Shown: positions 57,912-64,000 of the stretch, one piece after another
Layout: each line of letters starts with the position of its first letter
Position numbering within the stretch: the stretch's first letter is position 1
Assembly (NCBI RefSeq): GCF_001113365.1
Contig: NZ_CKYA01000002.1
Location: 361,312 to 425,311 of the forward strand
Source: Streptococcus pneumoniae
GTDB taxonomy: Bacteria; Bacillota; Bacilli; Lactobacillales; Streptococcaceae
Direction: 5' to 3'
Length of the DNA stretch: 64,000 bases
The notes under the pieces: generated by a model
What the model saw: only the letters and a program-made list of their open reading frames with translations
Told to the model about the DNA's origin: nothing
Database searches by the model: none
Translations under genes and position numbers: made by a program

Positions 57912-57984
57912 ACCGTATTTTCTAGGGAAATCAAGTATGTTTCTAGTAAGCACTGTAAAGGTCTTGAAAAAGAAAGGAACTATC

Positions 57985-58755
57985 ATGTCAGTATTAGAGA
58001 TCAAAGATCTTCACGTTGAGATTGAAGGAAAAGAAATTTTAAAAGGGGTGAACCTGACCCTGAAAACAGGAGAAATTGCCGCTATCATGGGACCAAATGG
58101 TACTGGTAAATCAACTCTTTCTGCCGCTATCATGGGAAATCCAAACTATGAAGTTACCAAAGGTGAAGTCTTGTTTGATGGCGTAAACATCCTTGAGTTA
58201 GAAGTGGATGAGCGTGCGCGTATGGGACTTTTCCTTGCTATGCAATACCCATCAGAAATTCCTGGTATTACTAACGCTGAGTTTCTTCGTGCTGCTATGA
58301 ATGCTGGTAAAGAAGATGATGAGAAGATTTCAGTTCGTGAGTTTATTACTAAACTAGACGAGAAGATGGAATTGCTTAACATGAAAGAAGAAATGGCTGA
58401 GCGTTACCTCAACGAAGGTTTCTCTGGTGGTGAGAAAAAACGTAATGAGATTCTTCAACTTTTGATGTTGGAACCAACTTTTGCCCTTTTGGATGAGATT
58501 GACTCTGGTCTTGATATTGATGCCCTTAAAGTTGTTTCTAAAGGTGTGAATGCTATGCGTGGTGAAGGTTTTGGTGCTATGATCATCACTCACTACCAAC
58601 GTCTTTTGAACTACATCACACCTGATGTGGTACACGTCATGATGGAAGGTCGTGTTGTCCTTTCAGGTGGTCCAGAATTGGCTGCGCGTTTGGAACGTGA
58701 AGGATACGCAAAACTAGCTGAAGAACTTGGCTACGACTACAAGGAAGAATTGTAA
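57985..58755 (+). CDS. sufC: SufC, Fe-S assembly ATPase
   Basis: A 256-residue ABC-type ATPase without membrane domains. Walker A GPNGTGKS (36-43), signature 'FSGGEKKRNEILQLLML' and Walker B 'FALLDEIDSGLDID' are the SufC forms. It drives the SufBCD scaffold that builds Fe-S clusters. The ATG at 57985 follows AAAGGAAC and gives MSVLEIKDLHVEIEG, the family start. It leads the sufC-D-S-U-B operon, the only Fe-S assembly system expected in streptococci. A BOX element lies in the upstream region. Confidence 0.95.
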   Translation: MSVLEIKDLHVEIEGKEILKGVNLTLKTGEIAAIMGPNGTGKSTLSAAIMGNPNYEVTKGEVLFDGVNILELEVDERARMGLFLAMQYPSEIPGITNAEFLRAAMNAGKEDDEKISVREFITKLDEKMELLNMKEEMAERYLNEGFSGGEKKRNEILQLLMLEPTFALLDEIDSGLDIDALKVVSKGVNAMRGEGFGAMIITHYQRLLNYITPDVVHVMMEGRVVLSGGPELAARLEREGYAKLAEELGYDYKEEL

Positions 58756-58782
58756 TTCCCTCGTATCTTTTAGGAGAAGTAA

Positions 58783-60045
58783 ATGACTAAAGAAAATATT
58801 AAACTTTTTTCAGAAATGCACGCTGAACCAAGCTGGTTGGCTGACCTCCGTCAAAAAGCTTTTGATAAGATTGAGAGCCTAGAATTACCAGTTATTGAGC
58901 GTGTCAAATTCCACCGTTGGAATCTGGGGGATGGGACGATTACAGAAAGCGAGCCATCAACAAATGTTCCAGATTTCACTGCACTAGATAACCACTTGAA
59001 GTTGGTGCAAGTAGGAACGCAAACTGTTTTTGAGCAAATTCCAGTTGAGTTGGCTGAACAGGGTATCATCTTTACAGACTTCCACTCAGCTTTAGAAGAA
59101 ATTCCAGAGCTTATTGAGGAATTCTTCATGTCATCTGTCAAGTATGACGATGACAAGTTGGCAGCCTACCATACAGCTTATTTCAATAGTGGTGCTGTTC
59201 TCTACATTCCTGATAATGTTGAGATTAAAGAACCAATCGAGGGTATTTTCTACCAAGATAGCGATAGCGATGTGCCGTTTAACAAGCATATTATGATTAT
59301 CGCTGGTAAAAATTCTAAGATTAGTTATCTGGAGCGTTTAGAGTCACGCGGTGAAGGAAGTGCCGAAGCAACTGCCAATATCACAGTAGAAGTAATTGCA
59401 CGTTCTGGTGCTCAAGTGAAGTTTGCTGCGATTGACCGTCTAGGTGAGAATGTCACAGCTTATATTAGCCGTCGTGGTAAATTAGGAAACGATGCAAGTA
59501 TTGACTGGGCAATCGGTGTCATGAACGAAGGAAACGTCGTTGCGGATTTTGATAGTGACTTGATTGGTAATGGTAGCCATGCCGACCTTAAAGTGGTAGC
59601 TCTTTCAAGTGGTCGTCAGGTACAAGGGATTGATACCCGAGTAACTAACTATGGTTGCAACTCAATCGGAAACATTCTACAACATGGGGTTATTCTTGAA
59701 AAAGCAACCTTGACCTTCAATGGTATTGGCCACATTATCAAGGGGGCCAAGGGAGCAGATGCCCAACAAGAAAGTCGTGTTCTCATGCTTTCAGACCAGG
59801 CTCGTTCAGATGCTAACCCAATTCTTTTGATTGATGAAAATGACGTAACTGCAGGACACGCAGCCTCTATTGGTCAGGTGGATCCAGAAGATATGTACTA
59901 CCTCATGAGTCGTGGCTTGGATAAGGCAACTGCAGAGCGTTTGGTTGTTCGTGGCTTCCTTGGATCCGTTATCGTTGAGATTCCAGTCAAGGAAGTTCGT
60001 GATGAAATGATTGCAACTATAGAAGAAAAATTGTCAAAACGCTAA
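58783..60045 (+). CDS. sufD: SufD, Fe-S scaffold subunit
   Basis: A 420-residue SufB/SufD-family protein. The beta-helix core has 'VKFAAIDRLGENVTAYISRR' and the ending 'GHAASIGQVDPEDMYYLMSRGLDKATAERLVVRGFL' (key parts HAASIGQVDPEDMYYL and MSRGL). It pairs with SufB and SufC to form the cluster scaffold and helps acquire iron. It is shorter than SufB, as usual. AGGAGAAG precedes the ATG, 27 bases after sufC. Confidence 0.94.
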   Translation: MTKENIKLFSEMHAEPSWLADLRQKAFDKIESLELPVIERVKFHRWNLGDGTITESEPSTNVPDFTALDNHLKLVQVGTQTVFEQIPVELAEQGIIFTDFHSALEEIPELIEEFFMSSVKYDDDKLAAYHTAYFNSGAVLYIPDNVEIKEPIEGIFYQDSDSDVPFNKHIMIIAGKNSKISYLERLESRGEGSAEATANITVEVIARSGAQVKFAAIDRLGENVTAYISRRGKLGNDASIDWAIGVMNEGNVVADFDSDLIGNGSHADLKVVALSSGRQVQGIDTRVTNYGCNSIGNILQHGVILEKATLTFNGIGHIIKGAKGADAQQESRVLMLSDQARSDANPILLIDENDVTAGHAASIGQVDPEDMYYLMSRGLDKATAERLVVRGFLGSVIVEIPVKEVRDEMIATIEEKLSKR

Positions 60046-60055
60046 GGGGTAGCCT

Positions 60056-61282
60056 ATGTTAGATGTAGAAGCGATTCGCAAGGATTTTCCGATTTTAGAC
60101 CAGATTGTCAACGATGAGCCATTGGTCTATTTAGACAATGCTGCAACGACACAAAAACCACTAGCTGTTCTTGAAACGATTAACCGCTACTATGAGAACG
60201 ACAATGCCAATGTTCACCGTGGTGTTCATACCTTGGCAGAAAGGGCGACAGCATCCTATGAAGCCGCTCGTGAAACCATTGCTAAGTTTATCAATGCAGG
60301 GTCTACAAAGGAAGTTCTCTTTACTAGAGGAACGACAACTAGTCTGAACTGGGTAGCGCGTTATGCTGAGGAAGTCTTGACTGAGGGAGACCAGGTCTTG
60401 ATTTCCGTCATGGAACACCATTCCAACATCATTCCTTGGCAGGAAGCCTGTCGTAAGACTGGGGCAGAGCTGGTTTATGTCTATCTCAAGGATGGAGCCT
60501 TGGATATGGATGACTTGCGAGCAAAATTGACTGATAGAGTTAAGTTTGTCTCCCTAGCTCATGCCTCCAATGTTCTTGGTGTGGTCAATCCGATCAAAGA
60601 AATCACTCAAATGGCCCACCGAGTGGGAGCCATCATGGTGGTGGATGGTGCTCAATCTACGCCTCATATGAAGATTGATGTGCAGGATTTGGATGTGGAC
60701 TTCTTTGCCTTTTCAGGTCACAAGATGGCTGGTCCGACTGGGATCGGTGTCCTTTACGGTAAAGAAAAGTATCTGGAACAAATGTCACCAGTAGAATTTG
60801 GCGGCGAAATGATTGATTTCGTTTATGAACAATCTGCTAGTTGGAAGGAATTGCCTTGGAAATTCGAGGCTGGAACTCCTAACATGGCTGGTGCAATCGG
60901 ACTTGCTGCTGCAGTTGATTATCTGGAAAAGATTGGTATGGATGCCATTGAAGCCCATGAACAGGAATTGATCGCCTATGTCTATCCAAAATTGCAGGCG
61001 ATTGAAGGATTGACTATTTACGGTTCTCAGGACTTGACTCAACGTTCAGGTGTCATTGCCTTTAACCTAGGTGACCTTCATCCGCACGACCTTGCGACTG
61101 CTTTGGATTATGAAGGTGTGGCTGTTCGTGCAGGTCACCACTGTGCGCAACCCTTGCTTCAGTATTTGGATGTCCCAGCAACAGCTCGCGCAAGTTTTTA
61201 TATCTACAATACCAAGGCAGATTGCGACAAGCTAGTCGATGCCTTACAAAAGACAAAGGAGTTTTTCAATGGCACTTTCTAA
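60056..61282 (+). CDS. sufS: SufS cysteine desulfurase
   Basis: A 408-residue group II cysteine desulfurase. The PLP lysine lies in 'FFAFSGHKMAGPTGIGVLYG' and the catalytic cysteine is C363 in 'VRAGHHCAQPLL'. The N terminus has 'YLDNAATTQKP'. It takes sulfur from cysteine and passes it to SufU. AAGGGG precedes the ATG ten bases after sufD. Its last 14 bases overlap sufU. Confidence 0.95.
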   Translation: MLDVEAIRKDFPILDQIVNDEPLVYLDNAATTQKPLAVLETINRYYENDNANVHRGVHTLAERATASYEAARETIAKFINAGSTKEVLFTRGTTTSLNWVARYAEEVLTEGDQVLISVMEHHSNIIPWQEACRKTGAELVYVYLKDGALDMDDLRAKLTDRVKFVSLAHASNVLGVVNPIKEITQMAHRVGAIMVVDGAQSTPHMKIDVQDLDVDFFAFSGHKMAGPTGIGVLYGKEKYLEQMSPVEFGGEMIDFVYEQSASWKELPWKFEAGTPNMAGAIGLAAAVDYLEKIGMDAIEAHEQELIAYVYPKLQAIEGLTIYGSQDLTQRSGVIAFNLGDLHPHDLATALDYEGVAVRAGHHCAQPLLQYLDVPATARASFYIYNTKADCDKLVDALQKTKEFFNGTF

Positions 61283-61709
61283 ACTAGATAGCCTTTATAT
61301 GGCAGTGGTAGCAGACCATTCGAAAAATCCACACCACCAAGGGAAGTTGGAAGATGCTGAGCAAATCAGTCTCAACAATCCGACCTGTGGGGATGTTATC
61401 AACCTCTCTGTCAAGTTTGATGTAGAGGACCGTTTGGAAGATATTGCTTTTCTAAACTCAGGATGTACGATTTCAACTGCCTCTGCTAGTATGATGACAG
61501 ATGCAGTTTTAGGAAAAACCAAGCAAGAAATCTTAGAACTTGCGACTATTTTTTCTGAAATGGTTCAAGGCCAAAAAGATGACAGACAAGATAGTCTTGG
61601 TGATGCAGCTTTCTTGTCAGGTGTTGCCAAATTCCCTCAACGAATCAAGTGTGCGACCCTAGCTTGGAACGCCCTGAAGAAAACAATTGAAAATCAAGAA
61701 AACAAGTAA
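61269..61709 (+). CDS. sufU: SufU sulfur-transfer protein
   Basis: A 146-residue zinc-dependent SufU. The ligands are C40, D42, C66 and C128 ('NPTCGDV', 'NSGCTIS', 'RIKCATLAW'). It accepts persulfide sulfur from SufS. The ATG at 61269, inside the end of sufS and behind AAAGGAG, gives MALSKLDSLYMAVV; the longer reading lacks a ribosome site. SufU spacing differs from IscU as is usual for this Gram-positive form. Confidence 0.94.
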   Translation: MALSKLDSLYMAVVADHSKNPHHQGKLEDAEQISLNNPTCGDVINLSVKFDVEDRLEDIAFLNSGCTISTASASMMTDAVLGKTKQEILELATIFSEMVQGQKDDRQDSLGDAAFLSGVAKFPQRIKCATLAWNALKKTIENQENK

Positions 61710-61766
61710 GGCAAGTTTCTTTTGTCTTATGAATCAGTAGAAATGAAGAATGAAAGAAAGGATATT

Positions 61767-63179
61767 ATGGCTGAAGAAAGAGTAGAACCAAAACCAATTG
61801 ATCTTGGTGAATATAAATTTGGTTTCCATGATGATGTAGAGCCTGTCCTATCGACAGGAAAAGGATTGAATGAAGATGTCATTCGTGAACTATCAGCTGC
61901 CAAGGGAGAACCTGAGTGGATGTTAGAATTCCGTTTGAAGTCTTATGAAACCTTCAAAAAAATGCCCATGCAAACTTGGGGAGCAGATTTGTCAGAGATT
62001 GATTTTGATGACTTGATCTACTACCAAAAACCATCTGATAAACCAGCTCGTTCTTGGGATGATGTGCCTGAAAAAATCAAGGAAACATTTGAACGTATCG
62101 GAATTCCAGAAGCTGAGCGTGCTTATCTAGCTGGTGCCTCTGCCCAGTACGAGTCAGAAGTAGTTTACCACAACATGAAGGAAGAATTTGAGAAGTTAGG
62201 TATCATCTTTACAGATACAGATTCTGCCCTCAAGGAATACCCAGACTTGTTTAAACAATACTTCGCTAAGTTGGTACCGCCGACAGATAACAAGTTGGCT
62301 GCCCTTAACTCAGCAGTATGGTCAGGTGGAACCTTTATCTACGTACCAAAAGGGGTCAAAGTGGATATTCCACTTCAAACCTACTTCCGTATCAACAACG
62401 AGAATACTGGTCAGTTTGAACGTACTTTGATTATCGTTGATGAGGGAGCAAGTGTCCACTACGTAGAGGGCTGTACAGCACCAACTTATTCAAGTAACAG
62501 CTTGCATGCGGCCATCGTAGAAATCTTTGCCTTGGATGGAGCTTATATGCGTTATACAACCATCCAAAACTGGTCTGATAACGTCTATAACTTGGTTACA
62601 AAACGCGCTAAGGCTCAAAAAGATGCTACTGTTGAGTGGATTGATGGAAACTTGGGTGCCAAGACAACTATGAAATACCCATCTGTTTACCTTGATGGAG
62701 AAGGTGCGCGTGGTACCATGCTTTCTATTGCCTTTGCTAATGCAGGGCAACACCAAGATACGGGAGCTAAGATGATCCACAACGCTCCACATACAAGTTC
62801 GTCTATCGTGTCTAAATCCATCGCTAAAGGCGGAGGAAAGGTTGACTACCGTGGGCAAGTAACCTTTAACAAAAACTCTAAGAAATCTGTCTCTCACATC
62901 GAGTGTGATACCATTATCATGGATGACTTGTCAGCATCAGACACTATTCCATTTAATGAAATTCACAACTCGCAAGTAGCTTTGGAACACGAAGCCAAGG
63001 TTTCTAAGATTTCAGAGGAACAACTCTATTACCTCATGAGCCGTGGATTATCAGAATCTGAGGCAACTGAGATGATCGTTATGGGATTTGTAGAACCTTT
63101 CACAAAAGAGCTTCCAATGGAATATGCCGTTGAGCTTAACCGCTTGATTAGCTACGAAATGGAAGGATCAGTCGGATAA
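61767..63179 (+). CDS. sufB: SufB, Fe-S scaffold subunit
   Basis: A 470-residue SufB, the subunit on which the nascent cluster is built. It has 'IFTDTDSALKEYPDLFKQYF', 'VWSGGTFIYVPKGVKVDIPL', the conserved cysteine in 'VEGCTAPTYSSNSLHAA' and C-terminal 'SHIECDTIIMDDLSASDTIP' with a second cysteine. The ATG at 61767 follows GAAAGG; a TTG at 61722 has no ribosome site. It ends the suf operon. Confidence 0.95.
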   Translation: MAEERVEPKPIDLGEYKFGFHDDVEPVLSTGKGLNEDVIRELSAAKGEPEWMLEFRLKSYETFKKMPMQTWGADLSEIDFDDLIYYQKPSDKPARSWDDVPEKIKETFERIGIPEAERAYLAGASAQYESEVVYHNMKEEFEKLGIIFTDTDSALKEYPDLFKQYFAKLVPPTDNKLAALNSAVWSGGTFIYVPKGVKVDIPLQTYFRINNENTGQFERTLIIVDEGASVHYVEGCTAPTYSSNSLHAAIVEIFALDGAYMRYTTIQNWSDNVYNLVTKRAKAQKDATVEWIDGNLGAKTTMKYPSVYLDGEGARGTMLSIAFANAGQHQDTGAKMIHNAPHTSSSIVSKSIAKGGGKVDYRGQVTFNKNSKKSVSHIECDTIIMDDLSASDTIPFNEIHNSQVALEHEAKVSKISEEQLYYLMSRGLSESEATEMIVMGFVEPFTKELPMEYAVELNRLISYEMEGSVG

Positions 63180-63232
63180 AATTTGATTTTAGGTTTACTC
63201 AAAATCAAGGACTTTGAAAATGAACTTGTAAC

Positions 63233-63267
63233 AAAAAAATCGCGGTTTAAAATCGCGATTTTTTTTT
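63233..63267. terminator. Bidirectional terminator between sufB and dacA
   Basis: AAAAAATCGCG pairs with CGCGATTTTTT across a nine-base loop, T run on both strands. It overlaps the dacA stop codon. Confidence 0.92.
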
Positions 63268-64000
63268 ATAATTTTTCGTTGATGAAGCGGATAAACTGAT
63301 TCCACCAAACTTTCAAAAAGAAGGCTTTTTCAACTTTCTTTTCTGCGACCATTTCGAAACTAGGACGTTCTGTGGTAATGTAACCTTGACCAATCAAATC
63401 CTTGTCTTCATAATTCAAATGGCCAACTACTGTTCCAGCTTCAAGTGGTGCTGGGATTGCTTTGGAATCAGGTGTGAATTGAACAGATTGGGAAGATTGA
63501 TTCCCAACACGTTCGATTAGATAGATATCCTCTGGAGCCACTGCAGTTACCGTATCTTCTTTTCCATCTTGTACAGGGGCTTTGCTATCTTGATAGGCAT
63601 CGCCTTGTTGAACGATTTTGCGAAGTGTAAATGTAGAAGAAATATAATCCATTAGGGAAGATGTAGCTGTAAACCGAGCGTAGGGATTATTGTCTTGATG
63701 GTCTGCATTTAAAACAACTGTGATGACTCTCATGCCTTTTTCGACAGTAGTACCAACAAAAGACTCTCCAGCCTTATCTGTTGTTCCTGTTTTCAGTCCA
63801 TCAAAACCACCACGGTAAGCAGGCATACCTTCTAACATGTAGTTGGTTGAAGTGATTGTCATCCCAGCAAAAGTAGAAGAAGGTTTTTTGGTGATTTCCA
63901 AGACTTGTGGGTATTTTTTGATGAGGTTACGAGCAACGATAGCAACATCATAAGCACTTAGCTTATTTTCATCATCTTTATTAGACCCTGGGTAAATGTT
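63266..64000 (-). CDS. dacA: DacA D-alanyl-D-alanine carboxypeptidase (PBP3), 3' part
   Basis: The last 244 residues of a serine D,D-carboxypeptidase, open to the window edge at 64000; the start and the SxxK motif are outside. It shows the KTG motif in 'GFDGLKTGTTDKAGES', the PBP5-type C-terminal beta domain and an amphipathic tail 'FFLKVWWNQFIRFINEKL' that anchors it to the membrane. It trims pentapeptides and affects septum placement in pneumococci. It is convergent with the suf operon and shares its terminator. Confidence 0.93.
   Translation of the reverse strand, partial: NIYPGSNKDDENKLSAYDVAIVARNLIKKYPQVLEITKKPSSTFAGMTITSTNYMLEGMPAYRGGFDGLKTGTTDKAGESFVGTTVEKGMRVITVVLNADHQDNNPYARFTATSSLMDYISSTFTLRKIVQQGDAYQDSKAPVQDGKEDTVTAVAPEDIYLIERVGNQSSQSVQFTPDSKAIPAPLEAGTVVGHLNYEDKDLIGQGYITTERPSFEMVAEKKVEKAFFLKVWWNQFIRFINEKL

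Overview
The window is a chromosomal segment of a mitis-group Streptococcus. Gene order from ciaH through dinG, rodA, gyrB, ezrA, clpE, folD, rpiA, deoB, punA, deoD, coaA, pdp, pnrA, parE, parC, ilvE, rpsA, dnaX and the suf operon to dacA is the order I remember for S. pneumoniae. BOX repeats, extended -10 promoters and low GC fit that group. Two features point to S. mitis or a close commensal relative rather than a typical pneumococcus: an ANT(6)-like gene between parE and parC, and a lipase/lectin gene between punA and deoD. The species is inferred from remembered sequences and synteny; no search was run.

Layout. 1-10.4 kb: end of ciaH, a convergent DUF3270 gene, U32 peptidase, DinG, RodA, a DJ-1 protein, a HAD protein, GyrB and EzrA. 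10.6-14.4 kb: minus-strand DUF1827, Nudix, CtsR-type ClpE and DUF1797 genes. 14.6-18.7 kb: an amino-acid ABC permease and ATPase, FolD, a Cof-type phosphatase and NnrD. 19.0-22.3 kb: rpiA-deoB-DUF1697-punA. 22.3-28.2 kb: an accessory island. 28.2-32.7 kb: deoD, sirtuin, a P-loop kinase-like gene, rpsT, coaA and a small membrane protein. 32.9-40.7 kb: a nucleoside salvage block (methyltransferase, pdp, deoC, cdd, pnrA, nupABC). 40.7-47.8 kb: plsY, parE, ANT(6)-like, RelA/SpoT-like and parC. 47.9-53.3 kb: ilvE, a peptide-binding lipoprotein, DUF969, DUF979 and pcp. 53.4-57.7 kb: DUF2969, tRNA-Tyr, tRNA-Gln, rpsA, fRMsr, dnaX and DUF3272. 57.9-64 kb: sufCDSUB and the 3' part of dacA.

Most of the window is core metabolism with a strong nucleoside-salvage theme. 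PnrA-NupABC would import nucleosides, PunA, DeoD and Pdp would split them, Cdd would deaminate cytidine, and DeoB, DeoC and RpiA would feed the sugar phosphates into central carbon metabolism.

Two items stand out. First, the 915-residue protein at 22744-25491 reads as a new domain combination: a YSIRK-like signal, an Asp-rich calcium-type segment, a class-3 lipase with GHSLGG, two F-type lectin domains each carrying the full fucose-binding motif, and a C-terminal region resembling the membrane-binding domain 4 of pneumolysin-type cytolysins. It has no pore-forming domains and its undecapeptide is heavily altered. Second, a family of hairpin modules with compensatory helices around a conserved 4x4 internal loop lies in tandem arrays immediately before the start codons of deoD and parC, neither of which has a normal Shine-Dalgarno sequence. 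Several genes also appear to be transcribed leaderless from extended -10 promoters.
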